Origin: Deltaproteobacteria bacterium
GTDB lineage: Bacteria; Desulfobacterota; Dissulfuribacteria; Dissulfuribacterales; QOAL01
Direction: 5' to 3'
Length of the DNA: 53,505 nt
NCBI GenBank assembly: GCA_026991135.1
Contig: JALXCD010000103.1
Location: 1 to 53,505 of the forward strand
Shown here: positions 42,446-52,376 of the stretch, piece after piece
Layout of the letters: each line of letters begins with the position of its first letter
Numbering within the stretch: position 1 is the stretch's first letter
Position numbers and translations under genes: made by a program
The notes under the pieces: generated by a model
Seen by the model: only the letters and a program-made list of their open reading frames with translations
What the model was told of the DNA's origin: nothing
Databases searched by the model: none

Positions 42446-44638
42446 ATGCCTAAAAGTAGAAATCTTTCCTCGTCTTTTGCCCTTTTGTTAATCATTGAAG
42501 TTGTTTTTCTCTCATATGCCATTGCCAGTACTAAGATTGAAGCCCTAAAAAATTTAGAGCCTGAAGAAATATACTTTTTTATGGAGGAAAAAGTGGTTTC
42601 TGCTTCGAGGTTCAGTCAACCTGCAAGTGAAGCCCCCTCTACAGTCTTTGTCATAACAGAACAAACCATACAAGAGCGCGGATATAGAAACCTTGTTGAT
42701 GTGCTAAAAGACCTTCCGGGTTTTGATATCCATGAACATATAGGTGGTCAGGCTGGAGGGACCTATGTAATTCAAAGGGGAATATGGGGAAATAACAAGC
42801 TCTTGGTATTAAAGGATGGAACAAGAATAAATCCAGAAAATGGCAGTAATCTCGTCTACGGAAACCAAATTTCCATAAGGGACCTAAAAAAAATTGAAAT
42901 AATGTATGGCCCTTCTTCAGCTATTTATGGGGCAGATGCCTTTTCAGGAATAATAAACCTAATTACTAAAGATGTTCAAAGAAATCGAGAAGTGGAGATG
43001 GAAATCTCAGGTGGTAATGCCAATACTGTAGATGGCTATTTAAGGTTTGGAATTAGACCAATTAAGGATTCTTATTTCCAATTTTATGGACACGCCTATA
43101 GCTCCAGCAATTTTAATCTAAGGGATATTTATGATAATTATCATTATCATCACCCAACCCTTGAAACAATACCCTTTTATAACCCAGACGAACCCTTTGA
43201 AATCCCTGAAAGGGACATGGACCTAACCATTAAGGCAGGCTATAAAAATTTCCATTTTGAGGCCATGTATTTTCACACCAGACAGCCTACCAATATTGCT
43301 GCTCCTTATACAACTGGCCGAACTCAAACCAGCAAAGATAAAGTCAAATTGGATACATGGAACCTTGTCTTAAGACACGAGGTTCGGTTCTCCAATAGCT
43401 TAAGTTTAAAAAGCAAATTGCATGGCCAACTCTACAGGATGGATCCAAAAAGCCGTTATGGGAGAAAGGATTTTAATAACTACATATATGAGCGATCTGA
43501 CTCTTTTGGCCTAGAAGAACAGGTTTCATATAACTATAAAAAGGGATGCATCATTGGAGGCTTTGAATTTAAGTCTGTTTCGACCATGCCTTATTTAAAC
43601 TCTAGAACTCCCTTTGATGAAGGCGACACCTATCAATATTTCCCTATTAAAATGATAAAAAATCTTGAAGGAGCGTGGATAAATATTCCACCAGTAACAG
43701 AACAAAATTATTGGACCTATGGAATATTTCTTCAGACAACACACAACTTCACTGAAAAAATCTCTCTTTTTGCAGGGGCAAGATTTGACTGGGAAACCTT
43801 CACCCACCATAAATCCTTTAATCCCAGAATCGGCCTTATTTATAAACTTAGGCCAAGTGAAACCATTAAATTAATGTATGGACATGCATATATCTCGCCC
43901 TCTGCCTATTTCCTTTATAAGGCATGGGCTGACAAAAATTATGCCCACTTACCTCCTTTTGCCCTTGGCAAAACCTTAGATCCAGAAAAAGTTGACTCTC
44001 TTGAGCTGAGTTATACCAAACATGGTAGGAGGTTATTTTTTTCAATTTCGGGATACTTTTTACAATCTCACGATATAATCCATGAGGCAGGGTCCTTTTA
44101 TACAATACCAGGTGTTTTTTCAGACCTAAAAGAAAAAAAACTCGTTGTTGAAATACCCACAAATTCTGGACAGCAAACCAATTTTGGTATTGATATAAAC
44201 TCTAAATATAAAATATTTCCTGAAATAACAATTTATCTTAATTATTCATTTATTAATGCCAGAACAAGACTTCATGGTCACTCCTATGACTCGCCAAAAA
44301 TCTCAAACCATAAAATTATGGCAGGAATTACTGGGTATCTGGGAAAACACCTTTCATATAATTTCAGATGCAGGTGGAGAAGTGAAATTCATACTCAGCC
44401 CTCAAATGCAGTTTATAGAGGAGGCACTATCCCAGGGATTTTTCAAGTTGATGCCAACTTAAGGTGGCTTCAACTGCTTCCTGGCCTTGATCTAGAGTTT
44501 ACTGCAAAAAATCTACTTAATTCCAAATATTTTTTGGCAGCTAATGAGAGCGGTGACCCTACAAATGGAGCCTCATTACCAAGAGTTCCCCAAGATCCAT
44601 TTAGCTTTTTAATTGGCATAAAATATAAATTTTTCTAA
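42446..44638 (+). CDS. TonB-dependent outer-membrane receptor
   Basis: A 730-residue outer-membrane protein. A signal peptide (about 1-27) is followed by the plug domain (about 45-165: VVSASRFSQPASEAPSTV, VLKDLPGFDIHEHIGGQ, EIMYGPSSAIYGADAFSGI) and a beta-barrel ending KYKFF with the C-terminal aromatic residue. The ligand is unknown. GGAGGG lies before the ATG. A solute-binding protein and a histidine kinase follow within 6 bp and with overlap, suggesting that the three form one uptake-sensing unit. Confidence 0.93.
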   Translation: MPKSRNLSSSFALLLIIEVVFLSYAIASTKIEALKNLEPEEIYFFMEEKVVSASRFSQPASEAPSTVFVITEQTIQERGYRNLVDVLKDLPGFDIHEHIGGQAGGTYVIQRGIWGNNKLLVLKDGTRINPENGSNLVYGNQISIRDLKKIEIMYGPSSAIYGADAFSGIINLITKDVQRNREVEMEISGGNANTVDGYLRFGIRPIKDSYFQFYGHAYSSSNFNLRDIYDNYHYHHPTLETIPFYNPDEPFEIPERDMDLTIKAGYKNFHFEAMYFHTRQPTNIAAPYTTGRTQTSKDKVKLDTWNLVLRHEVRFSNSLSLKSKLHGQLYRMDPKSRYGRKDFNNYIYERSDSFGLEEQVSYNYKKGCIIGGFEFKSVSTMPYLNSRTPFDEGDTYQYFPIKMIKNLEGAWINIPPVTEQNYWTYGIFLQTTHNFTEKISLFAGARFDWETFTHHKSFNPRIGLIYKLRPSETIKLMYGHAYISPSAYFLYKAWADKNYAHLPPFALGKTLDPEKVDSLELSYTKHGRRLFFSISGYFLQSHDIIHEAGSFYTIPGVFSDLKEKKLVVEIPTNSGQQTNFGIDINSKYKIFPEITIYLNYSFINARTRLHGHSYDSPKISNHKIMAGITGYLGKHLSYNFRCRWRSEIHTQPSNAVYRGGTIPGIFQVDANLRWLQLLPGLDLEFTAKNLLNSKYFLAANESGDPTNGASLPRVPQDPFSFLIGIKYKFF

Positions 44639-44644
44639 AACCTC

Positions 44645-45598
44645 ATGCTAAGATTGCCCCTTTTTGAAAAATTTTTAACATACTTATTTCTTATTGGCTT
44701 TATATTAACTTCGCCTCCAATGATAAAGGGGCAATGCCTAGCTAAGACCTATTCTGCTGTAGTTGTTGCAACTAAAGATTTTGGGCCATATAAAGTATGC
44801 ACCAATGGGATAGAAAAGGGTCTTAAGGCTATTTTCCCAAGAGTAACGATAAAAATCTTTTCACTTACAACTGAATCACCCTTTAAGATCTCTAATAACA
44901 TAAAAGAAATTAAACCAGACATTATTTTTGGAGTTGGGACAAGGGCCTGTCTTTTTTTAGATGAGCTTGACCTTAAAGCACCTGTTGTCTTTACCTTTAT
45001 AATAGATAACACCCTAAAAACATTAAATAAACACACCTTTGCCGCTGTAAGTCTTGATATACCAACCGAAAAAAAATTGGCTATCCTTTGTCAGATAATT
45101 AAGCGACCAAAGGTAGGAATGTTTTCTACAACAATTTATAAGGAAAAAATACAAGATCTTCATTTATCATGCTGCAAAGGAAATATAAAACTTATCGTTT
45201 CCCCTTTTGTAAATACAGTAATTGAACTTGCACTTAAAAAGATGGCCAATTCCGATATAAATAGCTTCTTAATTACTCCTGACCCTATCATTTATAAGAA
45301 TCAAGAGGTGGTTAAATACACTCTTCTTTGGGGGTTTTTAAATAGAATTGCCATATGTGGTTTATCAAAGGGCTACGTAAAAAATGGGGCGCTTTTTGCA
45401 TTAGAAGCTGACATAGAAGCACTGGGAAATCAGACAGCAAAATTAGGAAAGCTATTAATTGAAGGAAAGATTAAAGGAAAAAGATACATAGAGCATCCTG
45501 AAAAACTCGTATTATCTATAAATCTTAAGACGGCTAGACGCTTAGGTATTAAGATTCCCAAGTCACTTCTTGATAAGGCAAAATTTATAGTGAAATGA
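44645..45598 (+). CDS. ABC transporter substrate-binding-like protein (TrpX/ABC_sub_bind family)
   Basis: A 317-residue periplasmic protein with a signal peptide (about 1-34). The Rossmann-like two-lobe pattern fits the ABC_sub_bind family: AVVVATKDFGPYK, IKPDIIFGVGTRA, APVVFTFI, then LIVSPF and ITPDPIIYKNQEV. No permease or ATPase gene is present; it stands between the TonB receptor and a sensor kinase. It may therefore present ligand to the kinase instead of feeding a transporter, which is inference. Its stop overlaps the kinase start (ATGA). Confidence 0.85.
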   Translation: MLRLPLFEKFLTYLFLIGFILTSPPMIKGQCLAKTYSAVVVATKDFGPYKVCTNGIEKGLKAIFPRVTIKIFSLTTESPFKISNNIKEIKPDIIFGVGTRACLFLDELDLKAPVVFTFIIDNTLKTLNKHTFAAVSLDIPTEKKLAILCQIIKRPKVGMFSTTIYKEKIQDLHLSCCKGNIKLIVSPFVNTVIELALKKMANSDINSFLITPDPIIYKNQEVVKYTLLWGFLNRIAICGLSKGYVKNGALFALEADIEALGNQTAKLGKLLIEGKIKGKRYIEHPEKLVLSINLKTARRLGIKIPKSLLDKAKFIVK

Positions 45599-46992
45599 GA
45601 AAAAGTCTAAGGATTAAAGTAGTAATAGTCTTCGTTATTATTGAGCTTTTGACAGTTATTGCAATTGGACTACTTTATTCCTATAGAGGCATGAAGCTTC
45701 TTGAAGAAGAATTTTTGGAAAAGGGCCAGACCCTGGCCAAATTTTTTGCCTCACAGGTCACTCTTCCATTACTTAGTGGAAATAAGTCTCACATGATGGA
45801 ACATTGTGAAATGCTGTTGGCTAGGCCTGATTTGGTATATGCAGAGATCATCAATGATGAAAAAAAAGTTGTTATTCGTTGTGGTATTCTAGATGAAAAA
45901 GATAAGGAAAATTATCAAATCGTCAGCTATCCAATAAACATTAAGAAAGAAAGTCCGATGGACTCTGAGGGAATATACAGCATTGAAGCAAGTGCTCCCA
46001 CCGAAACTATTGGAATCGTTCGTCTCACCCTTTCAAGGACTCGTATAGAAGAAAAGATAAAGAATCTTCAACAGTTTGTCTTTTGGATCTGTTTTACAGC
46101 CTTATTGGTCTCAACAGTAATTGGCCTAATAATAGTAGATTTTCTTGTTGTTAATCCAATTTTACGGCTCAAAAGAGGGGTAAAAAAGTTTTCTTCAGGA
46201 GACTTTAATGAAAAGATAAACATAAAAACCAAAGACGAACTTCAAGAACTAGCTGAATCATTTAACCAGATGGCTGACTCTTTAAAAAAATATATTTCTG
46301 AACAAATTGATCAGGCCACTGATAAGGTGCAGTTAAAAAATTTAGCAGTTCTTGGTGAGCTATCAGCCATGCTCCTTCATGAAGTAGGGAACACCCTAAA
46401 TAAATTTGGCATTATTAAGCACCAACTGGCAAAGGAAAACCTTTCTCAAGAAGGGCTTAAGACCCTTGATACCTTTGATGAAAACCTGACAAGTCTTAGA
46501 CGTTTTACTCAAAATGTTTCTCTTTTTTCCAAAAAACCAGTAGTCAGTCTCTCAAAAATAGATTTAAAAAGGCTTGTTCAAACAATTTGCAGTTCACTTA
46601 AACTAATAGATAAAAAGGGAGTAAAAATTGATACAGAATTTCCAGAAGAAAAGGTGTTGATTCTGGGAGACAAAGAGCTCATAGCCCAGGCCCTTTTAAA
46701 CATACTTACAAATGCCTTTGATGCAGTTAAAACTGGCGGACGTATTAAGGTAAAAATAAACCCTTCAGATGATGAAGTGAAGATATATATTAGCGATAAT
46801 GGCAAAGGGATAAAACCAAATGATCTTTACAAGATATTTCAACCATTTTTTACTAAAAAGGGGCCTAAGGGTACTGGCCTTGGACTTGCCATTGCAAAAT
46901 CCTTTATAGAAGCCCACCATGGTAATATCTCAGTTAAAAGTAATCCCGGTGAAACTGTCTTCAAGATCATAATACCAACCCATTTACCATAA
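45595..46992 (+). CDS. Membrane sensor histidine kinase
   Basis: A 465-residue kinase: TM1 at 9-29, periplasmic sensor at about 30-158, TM2 at 161-182, HAMP at about 183-236, a dimerisation helix with His262 (LLHEVGNTLN), and an ATPase domain with N box NILTNAFDAV, ISDNGKGI and GTGLGLAIAKSF. The H-box has Thr where Pro usually follows Asn. No partner response regulator is adjacent; the closest is the lone regulator at 50394. Gene order suggests that it senses the ligand of the upstream binding protein/TonB receptor. Confidence 0.93.
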   Translation: MRKSLRIKVVIVFVIIELLTVIAIGLLYSYRGMKLLEEEFLEKGQTLAKFFASQVTLPLLSGNKSHMMEHCEMLLARPDLVYAEIINDEKKVVIRCGILDEKDKENYQIVSYPINIKKESPMDSEGIYSIEASAPTETIGIVRLTLSRTRIEEKIKNLQQFVFWICFTALLVSTVIGLIIVDFLVVNPILRLKRGVKKFSSGDFNEKINIKTKDELQELAESFNQMADSLKKYISEQIDQATDKVQLKNLAVLGELSAMLLHEVGNTLNKFGIIKHQLAKENLSQEGLKTLDTFDENLTSLRRFTQNVSLFSKKPVVSLSKIDLKRLVQTICSSLKLIDKKGVKIDTEFPEEKVLILGDKELIAQALLNILTNAFDAVKTGGRIKVKINPSDDEVKIYISDNGKGIKPNDLYKIFQPFFTKKGPKGTGLGLAIAKSFIEAHHGNISVKSNPGETVFKIIIPTHLP

Positions 46993-46996
46993 CTTG

Positions 46997-47039
46997 CGAA
47001 TATTTCGTTCGAATGTCTAGTTACCGATAAGTATCGTAA
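46997..47039. repeat. Cluster of short palindromes between the kinase gene and rpoZ
   Basis: Three close inverted repeats: CGAA-TAT-TTCG (46997-47007), TTCGAA (47008-47013), and TTACCGATA-AG-TATCGTAA (47021-47039, one bulged base). No T run follows. They could be operator sites or a small mRNA fold. Confidence 0.35.
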
Positions 47040-47062
47040 GGAATATATGATTCACTTAATCA

Positions 47063-47092
47063 TTGCGAAAGAGTATGCAAGCATTATATATT
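47063..47092 (+). promoter_or_regulatory. Candidate promoter for the rpoZ run
   Basis: TTGCGA at 47063-47068, an 18-bp spacer, then TATATT at 47087-47092 (5 of 6). It lies 48 bp before the rpoZ ATG. Confidence 0.35.
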
Positions 47093-47139
47093 TATTACTT
47101 TGATGATTTTTAAATTCAACTTGGTCTTGGAGGACTAAA

Positions 47140-48520
<1,381 letters not shown>

Positions 48521-48523
48521 ATT

Positions 48524-49009
48524 ATGGGTTCTGTACTCACACATATCGATAACGAAGGAAAGGCCAGGATGGTCGATGTATCAAATAAATCTCCTTCTAA
48601 AAGAACGGCCATTGCCTCTGGTCTTGTTGTCTTAAGTCAAGATGCATTTAATGCAATAGTTGATAAGAAGGTCCCAAAAGGGGATGTTTTTGCTACTGCC
48701 AGAATCGCAGGGATAATGGCTGCCAAAGGGGTGGGAAGCCTCATCCCACTTTGTCATCCATTACCGGTGGAACATGTAGAAATCGATTTTAAACCTAGAG
48801 ATGATATCCCAGGGATTGAAATAATTGCATCTGCCTCCATAACAGCAAAGACTGGAGTAGAGATGGAGGCCATGACAGCAGTATCCATTTCTGCCTTAAC
48901 AATTTATGACATGTGTAAGGCCATTGACAAGGGAATATTAATAAAGGAGATTAAACTTTTGGAAAAATCCGGTGGGAAAAGTGGGCACTGGATTAGAAAG
49001 GAGGAATAG
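48524..49009 (+). CDS. moaC: Cyclic pyranopterin monophosphate synthase MoaC
   Basis: A 161-residue MoaC, which acts after MoaA to form cyclic pyranopterin monophosphate. LTHIDNEGKARMVDVS, LIPLCHPLP and GVEMEAMTAVSISALTIYD are the defining segments; the conserved His/Lys/Asp active-site residues are present. It lies between dnaJ (3 bp) and dksA (0 bp). Confidence 0.97.
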   Translation: MGSVLTHIDNEGKARMVDVSNKSPSKRTAIASGLVVLSQDAFNAIVDKKVPKGDVFATARIAGIMAAKGVGSLIPLCHPLPVEHVEIDFKPRDDIPGIEIIASASITAKTGVEMEAMTAVSISALTIYDMCKAIDKGILIKEIKLLEKSGGKSGHWIRKEE

Positions 49010-49372
49010 ATGGACCAGGCTCAATTGGAATATTTCAGAAAGCTTCTTCAGAGTAAATTGAATGAATTACTCGGAGAGGCAGATAAAACCCTTGAAGAAA
49101 TGACAGCCATGGACAGTCAGGTGGCAGACCCTGCTGATAGGGCCACTATTGAATCAGATAGAAGCTTTGAACTCAGAATAAGGGACAGAGAGAGAAAACT
49201 TATAAAAAAGATAAAAACAGCCCTTGAACGTATTGATGATGGAACCTATGGAATTTGTGAAGAATGTGGAGAAGAAATTGGTATAAAACGTCTTGAAGCA
49301 CGGCCTGTCACCACAATGTGCATTGAATGTAAGTCAAAACAGGAAAAGGAAGAAAAGATTAAAGGTCTTTGA
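49010..49372 (+). CDS. dksA: DksA-family RNA polymerase-binding factor
   Basis: A 120-residue coiled-coil zinc protein that works with ppGpp on RNA polymerase. The coiled-coil tip has DPADRA (40-45), fitting the DxxDxA motif required for activity. The zinc finger uses Cys83, Cys86, Cys104 and Cys107. AAAGGAGG lies just before the ATG, which directly follows the moaC stop. Confidence 0.95.
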   Translation: MDQAQLEYFRKLLQSKLNELLGEADKTLEEMTAMDSQVADPADRATIESDRSFELRIRDRERKLIKKIKTALERIDDGTYGICEECGEEIGIKRLEARPVTTMCIECKSKQEKEEKIKGL

Positions 49373-49377
49373 CATTA

Positions 49378-50376
49378 ATGCCTGAACTACGTAGAGACCC
49401 AATCATTGGTCGATGGGTTATAATCGCTGCAGAAAGAGGCAAACGCCCTTATGATTTCATAATTGAAAAAGATAAAACAAAGGGAGGATTTTGCCCTCTT
49501 TGTCCTGGCAATGAAGCAATTACCCCTCCAGAAGTTTTGGCATATGGTCGTCCAAATCATGCCCCAAATGGTCCTGGCTGGAAATTAAGGGTTGTCCCAA
49601 ATAAATTCCCTGCCTTAATTATTGAAGGAGAACTAGATAAAAGAGGAGAAGGCATTTATGATAAAATGAATGGTATTGGTGCCCATGAAGTAATTATTGA
49701 GACTCCAAATCATTCTGAAACACTGGCCACTATGCCAACAGATCAATTGTCAATGGTATTTCATGCCTACAAAGATAGAATCATAGACCTTACTAGAGAC
49801 GAAAGATTCAAATACATAATTGTCTTTAAAAACTATGGAAGATCTGCAGGAGCGTCTTTAGAACACTCTCATTCTCAATTAATAGCACTTCCTATAGTAC
49901 CTCAAATAATCCAAGAAGAACTTGATGGGTGTCTTAGGTACTTTGACTATAAAGAAAGATGTGTGTTTTGTGATATTATAAGACAAGAGCAACAACAAGA
50001 TTTGAGAATAATTGAAGAAAATGAAGAATTCATAACCCTTTCTCCCTTTGCGCCTCGCTCTCCCTTTGAAATGTGGGTCTTACCTAAAAGACATCAATCC
50101 CGATTTACGTCTGTGGATGATTGGCAATTGGCTAAACTTAGCGAACTTTTTTCTTCAACAATGAAAAGATTGTCCAAGGCTCTTCCAAATGTACCTTATA
50201 ATTTCATGCTTCACACCGCTCCAATAAGAGATTCTAAACTAGAACATTATCACTGGCACATAGAACTTATGCCAAAACTAAGTACTGCAGCAGGCTTTGA
50301 ATGGGGAACTGGATTTCATATAAATACTGTTCCTCCAGAGGAGGCTGCAAAGATATTAAGAGAACAATCTCTTTAA
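49378..50376 (+). CDS. galT: Galactose-1-phosphate uridylyltransferase-like protein
   Basis: A 332-residue HIT-superfamily nucleotidyltransferase. The N-terminal RRDPIIGRWVII and CPLCPGNE, the active-site EHSHSQLIALP (HxHxQ type) and the C-terminal HYHWHIELMPKL are clear. It transfers UMP (or a related nucleotide) between sugar phosphates; relatives include ADP-glucose phosphorylases, so the exact nucleotide is unsure. I start at the ATG at 49378; a TTG at 49369 in frame is less likely. galK and galE are not in the window. Confidence 0.88.
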   Translation: MPELRRDPIIGRWVIIAAERGKRPYDFIIEKDKTKGGFCPLCPGNEAITPPEVLAYGRPNHAPNGPGWKLRVVPNKFPALIIEGELDKRGEGIYDKMNGIGAHEVIIETPNHSETLATMPTDQLSMVFHAYKDRIIDLTRDERFKYIIVFKNYGRSAGASLEHSHSQLIALPIVPQIIQEELDGCLRYFDYKERCVFCDIIRQEQQQDLRIIEENEEFITLSPFAPRSPFEMWVLPKRHQSRFTSVDDWQLAKLSELFSSTMKRLSKALPNVPYNFMLHTAPIRDSKLEHYHWHIELMPKLSTAAGFEWGTGFHINTVPPEEAAKILREQSL

Positions 50377-50393
50377 TTTAAAAAGGGGGTTTC

Positions 50394-50771
50394 ATGGAAA
50401 ATAACAAGAAAAAAACCATATTAATAGTTGACGACGAAGAAAGCATACACCTTTTGTATAGGGAAGAGCTTGAGGAGGAGGGTTATGCAGTGCTATCGGC
50501 AATGAGTGGTGAGGAAGGACTTAAGATATTTGAAGAAGAACATCCCGATTTGGTTATTCTTGATATAAACATGCCTGGAATGGATGGAATTGAAGTACTC
50601 CGTCAAATGAAACAACTCAGGCCAGATATACCAGTAATCTTAAGCTCTGCCTATCCTGAATATAAACAAGATCTAGCCTCTTGGGCATCTGATGATTATA
50701 TAGTCAAGTCCTTTAATTTAGATGAATTAAAAAATTCAGTGAGACGTCATCTAGAAAAAAAGACGGAATAA
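50394..50771 (+). CDS. Single-domain response regulator
   Basis: A 125-residue CheY-like receiver with no output domain. Asp13-Asp14, phosphoacceptor Asp57 (LDINMPGMDG), the Ser-Ser near 87 and the late Lys (IVKSF) are all present, so it should be phosphorylatable. GGGGG lies before the ATG. It follows galT by 17 bp, and its 3' end lies 7 bp from the end of the convergent PilZ-PAS gene. The partner kinase is unknown; the kinase at 45595 is the nearest complete one. Confidence 0.94.
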   Translation: MENNKKKTILIVDDEESIHLLYREELEEEGYAVLSAMSGEEGLKIFEEEHPDLVILDINMPGMDGIEVLRQMKQLRPDIPVILSSAYPEYKQDLASWASDDYIVKSFNLDELKNSVRRHLEKKTE

Positions 50772-50778
50772 TAGCAAA

Positions 50779-52218
50779 TTATTTGTTTTTGACTAAGAAG
50801 GTTATCTTTTGACTTCCACTTCCCCCTGAAATATCTATTGTGGTATCATACTTTCTTTGAATTAATTCTAATATCCCAAGTCCCACTTCCTTTTCCAAGG
50901 GTAATCTTAAGGCACGAGCATTATGGGTGATGGATAAGACTATTAGGTTATCCAAAAGCTTATTCTCAATCTTTATCTCTTTTTTATCTTGAGCCTGCAT
51001 CTCTTTTGAGATGACCTGAAGGAGCGCAATAAGGGCATTTAGCCAGTCAAAATATTCCCCACGGATATTTGGCACATCCTGACTCAAATCCAATTTGATA
51101 TCAACATCCTTAAAATGAGAATTGATCCTCAATATATTTACTGTTTCCTGAACAAGGCGATTAAAAGAAATCTCGCCATCAAGGGCTCCCAATTTTTCCC
51201 TTTCTCTCCTTTTGGCAGCTATAGTACAGTACTGGGTAATTTGTTCCATAAGGTCATCAATAATTTTCAATTCCTTAAGCCAGTTAGCTACTATACCAGC
51301 TTCACCATTTCTTTCCTGATAATGGGCCATCTTCATACTTAAAAGGTCAATCCTTCCTACAGCCGCTGATAAAGGATTTATAATGTCTTCGAGGAGTTCA
51401 TCTACTATATGGCCCACTAGAGTCAAGCGATACTGTTCCCAGTGATACTTATCCCTTTCTTTTAGCTCTTCCTTTAACTTGTGTAGCGAAGTAACATCCT
51501 TAATTTGTATTAATAAATATTTAGTCTCATCAAGATGGAAAATTGGCTTTAGAATTACATTAAAAAAGAAGGTCTTTTTATCTCCATTGGACCCATAACT
51601 TATCTTTAGACTTGAAAAAAAACGCTCTTTATTTGAATGTAGGACATCCAAAAAATCTGAACGAGACAATTTACTCTCTTTAAGAAGGAGCTTAAGGATG
51701 GAAGGCGCCTCTGTGACCTTTTTATTCAAAACTTCATGTTCTGGAACTGATATAATTGGTTGTCTTTTACTAATAGCCTGGATCTTTAAATCTTTATCAA
51801 CGAGTATAATTGTATCTTCCAAGTTACCAATAACTGCTTGAAGAAAAGAGTGGTCATATCGAGGGGATGAAATCAGCCCTTTTTGTAAAAGAAATGAAAA
51901 AAATTTGACTGAATCTTCAAAGAATAGACCTGTAAAATTTCCTTCTCTAGTTTGCCTAATCCACTTTACTTCACCAGCTAATAACCCCATTGAAGATCTG
52001 ATTGAATCAGAGGACAAAAAGAGTTTCTGACCTGGTTCGAAGGTCTCATCAGTTTTAATTAACATACCCGTGGGGCTAATATTTAAGGCAAAAGCCTTCT
52101 CATTGAACGAACGATTTGTATCCATGGAGAGAAGAACAGGAAATTCCACCGAAACCCTTGGAAATCTTCTTCTATCTTTTTTGGCACTCTTTTCCTCAAG
52201 CGAGTGAGAGTCTTGCAT
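50779..52218 (-). CDS. PilZ-PAS protein with degenerate histidine-kinase core
   Basis: A 479-residue cytoplasmic protein. Residues about 14-115 are a PilZ domain with the c-di-GMP residues intact (Arg17-x3-Arg21, Asn47-x-Ser49-x2-Gly51). A PAS domain spans about 125-245, then a dimerisation-like helix (about 262-295). In that helix Glu277 is where the phospho-His of HExxNPL should be (LEDIINPL). The C-terminal domain keeps a GLGILELIQRKY stretch but lacks a DxGxG box and a good N box, so it is probably a pseudokinase. AAGGG lies 8 nt before the ATG. A sigma-54 promoter lies just upstream, next to a sigma-54 activator gene. Confidence 0.82.
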   Translation of the reverse strand: MQDSHSLEEKSAKKDRRRFPRVSVEFPVLLSMDTNRSFNEKAFALNISPTGMLIKTDETFEPGQKLFLSSDSIRSSMGLLAGEVKWIRQTREGNFTGLFFEDSVKFFSFLLQKGLISSPRYDHSFLQAVIGNLEDTIILVDKDLKIQAISKRQPIISVPEHEVLNKKVTEAPSILKLLLKESKLSRSDFLDVLHSNKERFFSSLKISYGSNGDKKTFFFNVILKPIFHLDETKYLLIQIKDVTSLHKLKEELKERDKYHWEQYRLTLVGHIVDELLEDIINPLSAAVGRIDLLSMKMAHYQERNGEAGIVANWLKELKIIDDLMEQITQYCTIAAKRREREKLGALDGEISFNRLVQETVNILRINSHFKDVDIKLDLSQDVPNIRGEYFDWLNALIALLQVISKEMQAQDKKEIKIENKLLDNLIVLSITHNARALRLPLEKEVGLGILELIQRKYDTTIDISGGSGSQKITFLVKNK

Positions 52219-52253
52219 TCTGATTTCCCTTAAGCATGAATTAGGGATTTTGT

Positions 52254-52269
52254 TGCAAAAAAAACGCCA
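52254..52269 (-). promoter_or_regulatory. Sigma-54 (-24/-12) promoter of the PilZ-PAS gene
   Basis: On the minus strand the 16 bp begin TGGC and end TTGCA, with GG and GC exactly 12 bp apart, as in TGGCACG-N4-TTGCA; the centre is a T run. Transcription would start near 52243, 25 nt before the ATG, leaving room for AAGGG. The next gene upstream on this strand is a sigma-54 activator. Confidence 0.7.
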
Positions 52270-52376
52270 TATATTTGTAAAATTTTCGCATATATTAAAG
52301 GGAATTAGGGCCTAGAAAGCAAACCTGCGATTAAGATAAGAAAAACATTTACCATTTAAAGAGAAAAATTTTTCCA

